A DNA stretch of 64,000 nt from NCBI GenBank assembly GCA_039978895.1, contig JBDWAL010000046.1:186001-250000 (forward strand). Direction: 5' to 3'. The translations under genes and the position numbers were made by a program. The DNA comes from Aliishimia sp039978895 (GTDB taxonomy: Bacteria; Pseudomonadota; Alphaproteobacteria; Rhodobacterales; Rhodobacteraceae). Positions within the stretch are counted from its first letter, which is position 1, and each line of letters starts with the position of its first letter. The notes under the pieces were generated by a model. It ran no database searches, had not been told where the DNA came from, and saw only the letters and a program-made list of their open reading frames with translations. Below are positions 1 through 8,236 of this stretch, piece after piece.

Positions 1-1
1 T

Positions 2-580
2 GAATGGTTCATCTTTTTGTTCCGTGGCTCGCCTTTGTTTATCCAGTTCTTCTTTGCTTATTTCTTCTTTCTTAGCCTGAAATCTAGCTACTCTTTCTTT
101 GATCCATTCACGGCCGCATGGCTTGGCGCGCTCATTGTTTTGTTCTTAAACACGGCTGCCTATACTGCACAAATCTTCTACGGCGCGTTGCAATCCATCC
201 CACGCGGAGATGTCGAAGCAGCTGACGCATACGGAATGACGGGGTGGCCTCGATTTAAGCGCATTGTTTGGCCGACAATGCTGCGGCTGGCTTGGCCGTC
301 TTACACCAACGAGGCGATCTTTTTGTTTCACGCCACCACATTGGTATTCTTTTCGGGATTTCCAGCGTGGCAACAACGCGGAGATGCCCTGTACTATGCG
401 AGCTACTTCGCCGACAAGACCTTCAATCCGTTTGTGCCCTACCCTATTTTGGCGCTCTATTTCATACTGTTGACCTTATGTGTCATTGGTGTTTTTGGCA
501 TGGTCAACAGACGCTTAAATCGCCATTTGCCTAGCAACGCGCGTCCAAAGTTACGGGTGCGTCCAAATCTTATGCGGTGA
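2..580 (+). CDS. Polar amino acid ABC transporter permease (HisM/ArtM type), 5' end outside window
   Basis: The C-terminal ~193 residues of an inner-membrane permease for amino acids or amino-acid-derived compounds. The frame is open from base 2, and the first visible residues contain RGSPLFIQFF, the conserved first-helix motif of HisM-type permeases. The first in-frame start-like codon, TTG at 17, therefore lies inside the gene. The EAA loop that contacts the ATPase is visible as EAADAYGMTGWPRFKRIVWP, followed by hydrophobic helices. It ends 10 bp before the glutamine-synthetase-like gene, so the transporter probably belongs to the polyamine/amino-acid catabolic operon and imports its substrate. 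The substrate itself cannot be read from the sequence. Confidence 0.9.
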   Translation, partial: EWFIFLFRGSPLFIQFFFAYFFFLSLKSSYSFFDPFTAAWLGALIVLFLNTAAYTAQIFYGALQSIPRGDVEAADAYGMTGWPRFKRIVWPTMLRLAWPSYTNEAIFLFHATTLVFFSGFPAWQQRGDALYYASYFADKTFNPFVPYPILALYFILLTLCVIGVFGMVNRRLNRHLPSNARPKLRVRPNLMR

Positions 581-590
581 AGGCCAAACT

Positions 591-1931
591 GTGACGAACT
601 CAACGTGGATCGAGCAACACCCAGATATCCGCGCCTTGCGTGTGGCGGCTTCTGATCTGAACGGACAACCACGCGGGAAGCGATTGCCTGTAGGCGGAGC
701 TGAAAAAGCCTTGGCAGGCGCAACGCGCTTTCCTTTGTCGGTGATGAACCTTGATATATGGGGCGATGACATCGAAAATTCGCCACTTGTGATGGAAAGT
801 GGCGATCGGGACGGTGTTTTATTGCCAACAGAGCGTGGATTTGTGCCGATGCCTTGGCTCGGGACGCCAACAGCACTTTTGCCCATTTGGATGCATTATG
901 AGGACGGCACCCCGTTCCAGGGCGATCCAAGGCATGCCCTGAACAGCGTTTTGGACCGCTACCGTGCCCGAAACTTGACCCCAGTCGTCGCTGTCGAATT
1001 GGAGTTTTTTCTGATCGACGACAGTGGCTCCGAACTGCGTGTGCCCCGCTCACCGCGCTCTGGAAAACGACGTATCGCCGGAGAGATCCTGTCGATGCGC
1101 ACGTTGGATCAATTCGACACCTTCTTCACCGAACTCTATGACGCCTGCGATGCGATGAACATCCCAGCCGACACAGCCATCAGTGAAAGCGGGCTTGGTC
1201 AATTCGAAGTCAATCTTATGCATGTCAACGATGCCTTGAAGGCCGCGGATGATGCATGGCTGTTTAAGATGTTGGTCAAAGGATTGGCGCGCAATCACGG
1301 CTTTGCTGCAACCTTTATGGCCAAGCCTTATGTTGATTACGCCGGGAATGGGCTGCACATGCATTTTTCTGTACTCGACACTGACGGAAACAATGTGTTC
1401 GACAACGGAACTGAAGACGGCTCTGATACACTTAGCCATGCAATTGCTGGCTGCATGCAAGCGTTGGGCCCTTCAACGCTGATTTTTGCCCCGCACGCAA
1501 ACAGTTACGACCGATTGGTGCCCGGCGCGCATGCACCTACGTCTATATGCTGGGCTTATGAAAATAGGACGGCTGCGATCCGCGTGCCCTCAGGTCCGAC
1601 CGCGTCACGCCGCATAGAACACCGCGTCGCGGGTGGAGATGTTAACCCCTACTTGTCCATAGCAGCCGTCTTGGGGGCTGCCATCAACGGAATTGAAGAC
1701 GCGACCCGCCCGCCTTTGCCGATTAAGGGTAACGCATATGATCAAGTTCTACCGCAACTCCCTAAGGATTGGGATGACGCCATGCATGCTTTCGAAACAG
1801 ACCCGAACGTGGCCCGTATTTTTGATCCTCTCTTGATCCAAAACTTCTTGCTGACCAAACGTCAGGAAGCTCGTTTTATGGAAGACCTTTGCCACGAAGA
1901 CGAGCTCGACCTTTACCTTGGCGCAGTATGA
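591..1931 (+). CDS. Glutamine synthetase family protein, probably gamma-glutamyl-polyamine/amine ligase (PuuA-like), paralogue 1
   Basis: A 446-residue ligase starting at GTG. Glutamine synthetase folds of this size next to an FAD amine oxidoreductase usually glutamylate an amine such as putrescine using ATP, the first step of the Puu pathway. Visible family motifs are VELEFFLID (metal-binding glutamate region), GNGLHMHFSVLD (metal and glutamate site), the central NSYDRLVPG, ENRTAAIRVP (ATP/phosphate arginine) and HRVAGGDVNPYL. The length matches PuuA-type enzymes. It lies 10 bp after the permease. A second paralogue starts at 2733. The amine used by each copy is not evident; a role in glutamine synthesis for nitrogen assimilation is less likely in this context. 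Confidence 0.88.
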   Translation: MTNSTWIEQHPDIRALRVAASDLNGQPRGKRLPVGGAEKALAGATRFPLSVMNLDIWGDDIENSPLVMESGDRDGVLLPTERGFVPMPWLGTPTALLPIWMHYEDGTPFQGDPRHALNSVLDRYRARNLTPVVAVELEFFLIDDSGSELRVPRSPRSGKRRIAGEILSMRTLDQFDTFFTELYDACDAMNIPADTAISESGLGQFEVNLMHVNDALKAADDAWLFKMLVKGLARNHGFAATFMAKPYVDYAGNGLHMHFSVLDTDGNNVFDNGTEDGSDTLSHAIAGCMQALGPSTLIFAPHANSYDRLVPGAHAPTSICWAYENRTAAIRVPSGPTASRRIEHRVAGGDVNPYLSIAAVLGAAINGIEDATRPPLPIKGNAYDQVLPQLPKDWDDAMHAFETDPNVARIFDPLLIQNFLLTKRQEARFMEDLCHEDELDLYLGAV

Positions 1932-1936
1932 CACAC

Positions 1937-1981
1937 TCGAATTTTGCAAAATTCGACATCAGCAAATTTTGAAAAATTTGC
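1937..1981. promoter_or_regulatory. Two adjacent AT-rich palindromes, candidate operators
   Basis: Positions 1937-1956 form a perfect 20-bp palindrome, TCGAATTTTGCAAAATTCGA. Positions 1962-1981 form a 9-bp inverted repeat around a 2-base centre, GCAAATTTTGAAAAATTTGC. Both contain AATTTTGmAAAATT, and their centres are 25 bp apart. They sit in the 103-bp gap before the amidotransferase gene, so they look like tandem operator sites for an unidentified regulator. A transcription attenuator is the alternative. Confidence 0.6.
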
Positions 1982-2034
1982 GCCGCCCATCTGTCGATGC
2001 TAACGAGATAGCAGGCCTTCCCAACGGGTGATCT

Positions 2035-2736
2035 ATGAAAATCGGCATTCTCCAGACTGGACACTTCCCCGACGCCCTCCAAGGCGACATGGGGAATTAT
2101 GATGATATGTTTCAACGGCTTCTAGCCGGCCATGGCTTCACGTTTCAGACGTGGCCTGTCGTGGACATGACCTTTCCTGACAGCGCGCAAGACGCAGACG
2201 GATGGCTCGTCACAGGCTCTCGGCATGGCGCATACGAAGATTTGCCCTTTATTCCCCCTTTGGAAGACTTAATCCGTGAGATAAATACGTCGGCTCGCCC
2301 GCTCATAGGCGTCTGTTTTGGGCATCAAATCATTGCACAAGCCCTTGGCGGAAAAGTTGAAAAATTCGAAGGCGGTTGGTCCGTGGGGCGCACAGAATAC
2401 GTCACATCCCAAGGTGATGGCATCACGCTCAACGCGTGGCATCAAGATCAAGTCACGAGGCCACCTGAGGGAGCTTGCACTCTTGCTTCGTCAGAGTTTT
2501 GCGAACATGCCGTGTTGGCTTACGGCGACCACATTTGGACGATGCAACCCCATCCTGAATTCGATGCGACCGTAATTGACGGGTTGGCCCGCACGCGCGG
2601 AAAAGGCCTTGTTCCGGACCCTTTGCTGGCGACCGCTCAATCCCAGCTTACTGCGCCCATAGATCGTGACAAAATCGCATCTCAAATGGCCGAATTTTTC
2701 TTGAAATCCAGTACAAACGATAGGGCCAATGCATGA
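2035..2736 (+). CDS. Class I glutamine amidotransferase (GMP-synthase-like GATase)
   Basis: A 233-residue cytoplasmic protein with the complete GATase-1 catalytic triad: nucleophile Cys94 in IGVCFGHQIIAQALGG, and His173 and Glu175 in MQPHPEFD. The G-S-R motif around residues 61-63 (VTGSRHGAY) fits stand-alone GMP-synthase-like amidotransferases. In Puu-type pathways a GATase-fold hydrolase (PuuD) releases glutamate from the gamma-glutamyl intermediate, and the position between two ligase genes suggests that job. The subfamily looks closer to the GMP-synthase-like proteins than to classical PuuD, so the substrate is inferred. The stop overlaps the next start by 4 bp (ATGA), which implies translational coupling. 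Confidence 0.85.
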   Translation: MKIGILQTGHFPDALQGDMGNYDDMFQRLLAGHGFTFQTWPVVDMTFPDSAQDADGWLVTGSRHGAYEDLPFIPPLEDLIREINTSARPLIGVCFGHQIIAQALGGKVEKFEGGWSVGRTEYVTSQGDGITLNAWHQDQVTRPPEGACTLASSEFCEHAVLAYGDHIWTMQPHPEFDATVIDGLARTRGKGLVPDPLLATAQSQLTAPIDRDKIASQMAEFFLKSSTNDRANA

Positions 2737-4094
2737 GCGAAGATTGGAAATCCAACCTGCCAGATGATGCAAAAACCTATCTTGAAGGACGCAAGCTTGA
2801 TGAAGTTGAGTGTATCATCGCCGACCTCCCTGGGATTGCGCGAGGCAAGGCCGTACCCGCATCAAAATTTGCGCGTCAGGACTATTTTCACTTACCTGAC
2901 AGCATCTTTTTCCAGACCATAACGGGCGGTTGGGGTGAGGCTGCAGACGAAGACGGCTTCATCGAAAAGGACATGATCCTCAAGCCGGATATGTCCACAG
3001 CGACGGCCGCACCTTGGACAGGCGACTGGACGTTGCAAGTTATTCACGACGCCTTTGATCGCAAGGGTACGCCCGTACCCTGCGCCCCGCGTAACGTTCT
3101 GCGTCGCGTTGTTGATCTTTATACCGCCAAAGGTTGGACCCCCGTGATTGCGCCCGAAATGGAGTTCTTCCTAGTTGCGCGCAACATTGATCCGGCGCAA
3201 GAAATCCAACCCATGATGGGACGTTCTGGGCGTCCTGCGGCGGCACGTCAGGCATACTCGATGACTGCGGTCGACGAATTTGGGCCGGTAATTGACGACA
3301 TTTATGATTTTGCCGAAGCTCAAGGCTTTGAAATCGATGGCATCACCCAAGAAGGCGGCGCGGGGCAATTAGAAATCAACTTGCGTCACGGCGACCCTGT
3401 TAAACTTGCGGATGAAGTGTTCTTTTTCAAACGTTTAATCCGGGAAGCGGCCCTGCGCCATGATTGTTTTGCAACCTTCATGGCCAAACCGATCGAACAC
3501 GAACCGGGCTCTGCCATGCACATCCACCACTCCATTCTAGATACGCACACAGGCGAAAACATCTTCTCTGGCCCTCAAGGCGGCGAGACAGATGCGTTCT
3601 TCCATTTCATCGCAGGTTTGCAAAACCACTTGCCGTCCGGCCTTGCCGTTCTTGCACCATATGTGAATAGTTATCGCCGCTTCGTGAAAGACCACGCGGC
3701 CCCTATCAACCTCGAATGGGCGCGAGATAATCGTACAACAGGCATCCGCGTCCCTCTTTCCGAGCCCAATGCCCGCCGCGTCGAAAACCGCATCGCTGGC
3801 ATGGACTGTAACCCCTACCTTGGCATCGCGGCATCCTTGGCGTGCGGCTATCTTGGCTTGATCGAAGAAAAACGGCCAGACAAGCAATTCAAAGGTGACG
3901 CCTATGAGGGTGCTGGCGACCTGCCCCGCGATATGGGCAACGCGCTGAACTTATTTGACGAAGCAAGTGCTTTACATGAGGTGCTCGGCCCAGATTTTGC
4001 CCGTGTCTATTCCATCGTGAAACGGGCTGAGTATGAAGAATTTCTTGGCGTGATTTCCCCATGGGAACGCGAACATCTGCTGATCAATGTTTAG
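2733..4094 (+). CDS. Glutamine synthetase family protein, probably gamma-glutamyl-polyamine/amine ligase, paralogue 2
   Basis: A 453-residue paralogue of the protein at 591-1931 with the same ordered motifs: PEMEFFLVAR, GSAMHIHHSILD, NSYRRFVKDHAAP, DNRTTGIRVP and NRIAGMDCNPYLG. It is therefore an intact ligase of the glutamine-synthetase type III-like/PuuA group. It overlaps the amidotransferase by 4 bp. Two divergent ligases in one operon suggest that two amines (for example putrescine and another di- or monoamine) enter the gamma-glutamyl route; this is inference. Codon use resembles the neighbours. Confidence 0.88.
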   Translation: MSEDWKSNLPDDAKTYLEGRKLDEVECIIADLPGIARGKAVPASKFARQDYFHLPDSIFFQTITGGWGEAADEDGFIEKDMILKPDMSTATAAPWTGDWTLQVIHDAFDRKGTPVPCAPRNVLRRVVDLYTAKGWTPVIAPEMEFFLVARNIDPAQEIQPMMGRSGRPAAARQAYSMTAVDEFGPVIDDIYDFAEAQGFEIDGITQEGGAGQLEINLRHGDPVKLADEVFFFKRLIREAALRHDCFATFMAKPIEHEPGSAMHIHHSILDTHTGENIFSGPQGGETDAFFHFIAGLQNHLPSGLAVLAPYVNSYRRFVKDHAAPINLEWARDNRTTGIRVPLSEPNARRVENRIAGMDCNPYLGIAASLACGYLGLIEEKRPDKQFKGDAYEGAGDLPRDMGNALNLFDEASALHEVLGPDFARVYSIVKRAEYEEFLGVISPWEREHLLINV

Positions 4095-4100
4095 CGGTAT

Positions 4101-4130
4101 TTTTGAGTGCAAGGTTACTCAAAAGTTTTT
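4101..4130 (+). terminator. A/T-rich hairpin with T tract after second ligase
   Basis: The inverted repeat TTTTGAGT/ACTCAAAA (4101-4108 and 4117-4124) is followed by GTTTTT. The stem is AT-rich, so it may give only partial termination. The next gene starts 30 bp later on the same strand and probably belongs to the same pathway. Confidence 0.4.
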
Positions 4131-4159
4131 CGACTAGCAAACACGAGGGGTAATGCGAA

Positions 4160-5464
4160 ATGGTGGCCTTGCTCTATGCCAACGACCGCCAAGGTCAGTA
4201 TCCGGACAGTTGGTATGCAGCCACTGCGGATACGCTTGCGCCATTCCCTGTTCTAAAAGGCGATACCAAAGCGGATGTTTGCGTGATTGGCGCAGGCTAT
4301 ACGGGCCTATCGACTGCACTGCATTTAGCGGAATCTGGACGTGACGTGATCTTGATAGACGCGCAACGTGTGGGCTTTGGCGCATCTGGCCGCAACGGAG
4401 GTCAACTTGGCTCAGGTCAGCGACAAGATCAAAAAGAGTTGGAAAAAATGGTCGGGCGCGACGACGCCCACAAGCTATGGAATCTTGGGGAAGATGCTAA
4501 GAGCCTAGTTAAATCTCTAATATCTAAGCATGATATTGACTGCTATTTGCGTCCTGGCGTTGCTTGGTCAGGGTCAAACCGAGCGGACGTGGCGCATTTG
4601 CATGAATACGCAAATCACATGGCGCAGCATTATGATTACGCGATGGATGTTTTAGATGCCGAAGCTTTCCATAAACTGTGCCCTTCGCCGGATTACAAAG
4701 GTGGAATTCTGGACCGCGACGCTGCTCATTTGCACCCGCTTCGATTTGCATTGGGATTGGCGCAAGCCGCTCAAAAAGCTGGCGTCCGCATATTTGAAAA
4801 CACACAAGCGCATCACATCGAAACAGGACACTCCGCCACCATTCGCACGGCTTATGGACGCATTGTCGCGCAACATGTTGTTCTGGCCACGAACGGGTAT
4901 TCACAAGACTTATCCCGTCCTGTCGCTGCCCGTGTTATGCCCATTAACAATTTCATCGCCGCCACAGAACCGTTGGGGTCGCGGGTGGCTGAAGTTCTAA
5001 CCGAAGATATTGCCGTCGCCGACAGCCGCTTCGTTGTGAATTACTTTCGATTGTCCCACGACAACCGCCTGTTATTTGGCGGCGGTGAAAGCTACGGATA
5101 TCGGTTTCCAGCTGATATTGCTGCTAAAGTGCGCAAGCCTATGACGGAAATCTTCCCGCAACTTGCAGACGTAAAAATCGACTACGCCTGGGGCGGAACT
5201 TTGGCCATCACCTTGAAACGCTTGCCCTTCTTGTCACGGGTTGCCCCAAATATATTGTCGGCTTCTGGATATTCCGGTCATGGCGTTGGCACAGCCACGC
5301 ATGCAGGGTGGCTCATGGCGCAAGCGATTGCGGGCGAGAGTGATGGCTTTGATGCCATGTCTTCCATCCCGACTACGCCGTTTCCGGGAGGTTCCGCGTT
5401 ACGTTCCCCGTTGCTAGCGGCAGCTATGACTTGGTATTCCTTGCGCGATCGTCTCGGGTTCTAA
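4160..5464 (+). CDS. FAD-dependent amine oxidoreductase, PuuB/OrdL-like (gamma-glutamylputrescine oxidoreductase type)
   Basis: A 434-residue DAO-family flavoprotein. The N-terminal dinucleotide-binding motif is VIGAGYTGLSTALHLAESG at about residues 41-59, followed by the conserved FGASGRNGGQLGSGQ segment typical of PuuB/OrdL. A C-terminal LSASGYSGHGVGTATHAG closes the FAD site. The predicted reaction is oxidation of a gamma-glutamylated amine to the aldehyde with release of ammonia. Placement after two ligases and an amidotransferase supports the Puu-type assignment. The ATG at 4160 is used, with GAGGGG about 14 bp upstream. The aldehyde dehydrogenase expected next in the pathway is not in the window. 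Confidence 0.85.
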   Translation: MVALLYANDRQGQYPDSWYAATADTLAPFPVLKGDTKADVCVIGAGYTGLSTALHLAESGRDVILIDAQRVGFGASGRNGGQLGSGQRQDQKELEKMVGRDDAHKLWNLGEDAKSLVKSLISKHDIDCYLRPGVAWSGSNRADVAHLHEYANHMAQHYDYAMDVLDAEAFHKLCPSPDYKGGILDRDAAHLHPLRFALGLAQAAQKAGVRIFENTQAHHIETGHSATIRTAYGRIVAQHVVLATNGYSQDLSRPVAARVMPINNFIAATEPLGSRVAEVLTEDIAVADSRFVVNYFRLSHDNRLLFGGGESYGYRFPADIAAKVRKPMTEIFPQLADVKIDYAWGGTLAITLKRLPFLSRVAPNILSASGYSGHGVGTATHAGWLMAQAIAGESDGFDAMSSIPTTPFPGGSALRSPLLAAAMTWYSLRDRLGF

Positions 5465-5519
5465 GCCGTACATACTTCCGAAAATTGCCGACCTATAGAA
5501 TTCCACTTTTCCGTGGCTT

Positions 5520-5539
5520 GATATTTGTATAACAATATC
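5520..5539. promoter_or_regulatory. Short inverted repeat upstream of the DegT gene
   Basis: GATATT (5520-5525) and AATATC (5534-5539) form a 6-bp inverted repeat with an 8-base centre, about 25 bp before the aminotransferase start. It could be an operator or part of the promoter. No regulator can be assigned. Confidence 0.25.
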
Positions 5540-5564
5540 GAAAACACTGTTTAAGGAAATCAAA

Positions 5565-6758
5565 ATGTATAACCTTCCAGACATGCATAAGGCTGAACCG
5601 ATTCCTTCCCGTGTCATGGAAGACATCGAAAAATTGATGCAATCGGCCGATTTATTTCGGTATACAGCCAGCGAAAACGCCCCCGTGTCCTTACTGGAGG
5701 CCGACTTCGCACAGATGATGGGCAGCAAATACGCACTTGCAGTGTCTTCTTGCTCAGCGGCGTTGTTCTTGTCGCTCAAGGCGCTCGACTTGCCGCGCGA
5801 TGCCCGTGTTTTGATTCCCGGTTTTACCTTTGCAGCCGTGCCGTCTGCTGTCATGCACTCCGATTGTCAGCCCGTTTTGTGCGAGGTTCAAGATAACTAC
5901 CGCATTGATATCTCTGACTTTGAAGCCAAGCTCGACGAACGAATTGACGCCGTTATCATTTCGCACATGCGTGGACACACATCTGACATGGACGCGATCA
6001 TGCAGCTATGTACGGCACGTAATATTCCCGTCATTGAAGACGCTGCACACTCCCTTGGGACGACATGGCAAGGCGCAAAAATCGGAACGATTGGTCGCGT
6101 GGGATGTTTTTCCTTCCAGTCCTACAAGATGATCAACGCGGGTGAAGGCGGAATTCTGATCACAGACGACGCCGATCTGGTGGCCCGCGCGATCATTTTG
6201 TCTGGCGCGTATGAGCATAATTGGAAAAAACATCCCGTTTTGCAGGACGCGTTTGCGCGTTGGCAAAACCAACTCCCGCTCTACAATCTGCGCCTGTCAA
6301 ATCTTTCTGCGGTCGTGATACGTGCGCAATTGCCGGAACTGGCAAGGCGTTGTGCAGATGGCTTGAAGAACCACGATCATTTGGCATCGATTCTGGAAAC
6401 TTCGCCCAATCTGAACGTTCCTAAGCCGCTTTCACAAGAACGCCGGGCGCCCGATTCAATTCAGTTCAATCTGGTTGGCCTTGATGATGCCGAAACCCGC
6501 GTTTTTGCCGATGCTGCGGCAGCGCAAGGCGTCAAAGTTCAGATCTTTGGGCAAAGCACCGATAATGCACGTGCTTTCTGGAATTGGAGGTTTATCAAAG
6601 ACTTACCAGAGCTACCACAAACGCGCGCCATGTTGGAACGCGCATGTGACGTTCGCTTGCCAGTTCATCTGACACAAGATGACATCGCCGCAATCGGAGA
6701 CGTCCTGCTGCAGGCAATATGCACTGCGGCTCAGACACCCCGCGTGGCAGCGCAGTAG
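5565..6758 (+). CDS. DegT/DnrJ/EryC1/StrS family PLP aminotransferase
   Basis: A 397-residue PLP enzyme of the sugar/amine aminotransferase family. The PLP-lysine motif is FSFQSYKMINAGEGGILIT, preceded by VIEDAAHSLGT with the aspartate that contacts the pyridine nitrogen. The family usually aminates keto-sugars, but members beside catabolic operons have other substrates, and none can be named here. The start follows AAGGAAATCAAA at good spacing. It ends 3 bp from the convergent phaR gene. It has its own upstream gap of 100 bp, so membership in the polyamine operon is possible but not shown. Confidence 0.8.
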   Translation: MYNLPDMHKAEPIPSRVMEDIEKLMQSADLFRYTASENAPVSLLEADFAQMMGSKYALAVSSCSAALFLSLKALDLPRDARVLIPGFTFAAVPSAVMHSDCQPVLCEVQDNYRIDISDFEAKLDERIDAVIISHMRGHTSDMDAIMQLCTARNIPVIEDAAHSLGTTWQGAKIGTIGRVGCFSFQSYKMINAGEGGILITDDADLVARAIILSGAYEHNWKKHPVLQDAFARWQNQLPLYNLRLSNLSAVVIRAQLPELARRCADGLKNHDHLASILETSPNLNVPKPLSQERRAPDSIQFNLVGLDDAETRVFADAAAAQGVKVQIFGQSTDNARAFWNWRFIKDLPELPQTRAMLERACDVRLPVHLTQDDIAAIGDVLLQAICTAAQTPRVAAQ

Positions 6759-6761
6759 CGC

Positions 6762-7325
6762 TTATTTGAGTTTTGACAGCTTGTCCTGCAGTTCAGCGAG
6801 TTGCTTTTTAATCGCGTCGAGGTCTTCCCCGTCATGAGTTGGCGCTTCGGATGGTTTGCTATCATCCGCTTGCGGCGCGCTCCATCCGGGCATTCCGCCT
6901 GTCATCGCTTTGAGAAAGGCTTGTTGTTGCGCTTGCATCGCATCAAACCCGGGCACTTGCGTCATTGGGTTCATGGAACTGATGTTCTCAACCATTTTCG
7001 ACTGCCCATCACGCAGCATGTCAAAACTTGCCTGCAGGAATTGGGGAACGATGCTTGCGCCCCCGCCCATATAGCTGCGTACAAGATCGGTCAGCACGTC
7101 CACTGGCAGGACGCTCTCTCCCTTGCTTTCATGCTCTGCAATTATTTGCAGCAAGTATTGCCGTGTCAGGTCATCCCCGGTTTTCAGGTCAACAATCTGT
7201 ACTTCGCGCCCTTCCCGGATGAACCCGGAAATATCGTCTAAAGTCACATAGTCACTGGTCTCAGTGTTATAGAGTCGCCGACTTGCATACCGTTTGATGA
7301 GCAAGGGTTTTTGACGTTCAGTCAT
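6762..7325 (-). CDS. phaR: PHA synthesis repressor PhaR
   Basis: A 187-residue DNA- and polymer-binding regulator of polyhydroxyalkanoate granule genes. The conserved N-terminal domain is clear: LLIKRYASRRLYNTETSDYV, then the segment ending LLQIIAEHESKGE and VLTDLVRSYMGGG. The C-terminal third is polar with a terminal coiled-coil-like stretch (KKQLAELQDKLSKLK). The ATG at 7325 is preferred because GGGAGAAA stands just upstream; an upstream in-frame ATG at 7355 lacks this. In the known family PhaR leaves DNA when it binds nascent polymer, which derepresses the phasin gene. CTGC-N3/4-GCAG-type sites near phaP, phaR and phaC support that circuit here. Confidence 0.93.
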   Translation of the reverse strand: MTERQKPLLIKRYASRRLYNTETSDYVTLDDISGFIREGREVQIVDLKTGDDLTRQYLLQIIAEHESKGESVLPVDVLTDLVRSYMGGGASIVPQFLQASFDMLRDGQSKMVENISSMNPMTQVPGFDAMQAQQQAFLKAMTGGMPGWSAPQADDSKPSEAPTHDGEDLDAIKKQLAELQDKLSKLK

Positions 7326-7349
7326 GGCCGGTTTCTCCCGAGTTTTGTG

Positions 7350-7360
7350 CTGCATTTCAG
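7350..7360. promoter_or_regulatory. Imperfect PhaR-type box upstream of phaR
   Basis: CTGC-ATT-TCAG matches CTGC-N3-GCAG at 7 of 8 defined bases and lies 25 bp upstream of the phaR ATG. It suggests autoregulation. It is weaker than the two perfect sites before phaP. Confidence 0.4.
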
Positions 7361-7493
7361 CCTAGGCGACGCGTGCACAAATGGAAAGCCATGTTCCACC
7401 TAAGGCGCAACGGCTTTGGCCATTCAAACTTTACCACCGCCTGGGAATCTGAAACAAATTTCAAATTAAAGATTTTGTACACAAGGATTTGAA

Positions 7494-8138
7494 ATGAACA
7501 AACTTCTTACAACAGCCTTAACCCTCGGTGTTTTCTTCGGTGGACATGCTGTTTCCGCGGCGACAATCAATCCTGACGCGAATGAAACGGCTACGCCCGG
7601 CGGTGATTATAGCGATGTCGAAGGCACAGGTCCGAACATTACTTCGTCCCAACCATTGCTGCTCGGAATAACCACTTTGAATGCAGGCTTGCGGGTCAAC
7701 TGCCTGTCTGGAGATTGTAGCGACTCGTCAGGCCTTCGTGATCCGTCAGACGCATTGTTTTTGGACGTGGCAGCTGATCGGGAAATCACAAGCCTCGTGT
7801 TGAACGTCGAAGGCACACCTACAGACATCTCAAACATATCTTTTGTCCTTCGCGTGGATTCAGATTTAATGTCACCAGGATCTGAGGTTGAATTCTCCAG
7901 CACCGGCAATGTGTCCTCGCAAGAATTGTTATCGACGGGTCAAACATTCGGTCCCGGCACATATAGCATTTTCTTTGGCGCCACGGGCTCTAGTGCCGAC
8001 ACGGCCGGACAACTGGCTTGGTCGTTGACTGGCACGGTTACCGATACATCCGCTGCTGCCGTTCCACTGCCCGCATCGGCCCCTATCCTTCTGGCCGCAC
8101 TTGGTGCTTTTGGCCTGATGCGTCGTAAAAAACGCTAA
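7494..8138 (+). CDS. VPLPA-CTERM sorting domain-containing exported protein
   Basis: A 214-residue exported protein with an N-terminal signal peptide (about residues 1-22, ending VSAAT). The middle is Ser/Thr/Gly-rich and beta-rich, with two cysteines near residues 70-76. The C-terminus carries the sorting signal VPLPASAPILLAALGAFGLM followed by RRKKR. VPLPA-CTERM proteins of Rhodobacterales are thought to be processed by a rhombosortase/exosortase-like system and placed on the surface or in the extracellular matrix. The function of the middle part is unknown. It lies between phaR and phaP on the opposite strand, interrupting an otherwise ordinary PHA locus. Confidence 0.85.
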   Translation: MNKLLTTALTLGVFFGGHAVSAATINPDANETATPGGDYSDVEGTGPNITSSQPLLLGITTLNAGLRVNCLSGDCSDSSGLRDPSDALFLDVAADREITSLVLNVEGTPTDISNISFVLRVDSDLMSPGSEVEFSSTGNVSSQELLSTGQTFGPGTYSIFFGATGSSADTAGQLAWSLTGTVTDTSAAAVPLPASAPILLAALGAFGLMRRKKR

Positions 8139-8156
8139 ATCACAAGTAACATGGTT

Positions 8157-8187
8157 AAAAAGGGGCACTCAAACGGGCGCCCTTTTT
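8157..8187 (+). terminator. Rho-independent terminator of the VPLPA-CTERM gene
   Basis: AAAAAGGG pairs with CCCTTTTT (8157-8164 and 8080s on the right arm, 8180-8187), ending in a T tract 18-50 bp after the stop codon. Confidence 0.75.
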
Positions 8188-8205
8188 CGTGCAAGACTAG
8201 AAAAC

Positions 8206-8236
8206 GAAAAAGGCGGACCTTTTTCAAGATCCGCCT
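8206..8236 (-). terminator. Rho-independent terminator of phaP and its 3' UTR RNA
   Basis: Reading the minus strand, AGGCGGA (8236-8230) pairs with TCCGCCT (8217-8211) and TTTT follows. It ends the phasin transcript and the small RNA described at 8206-8275. Confidence 0.8.
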
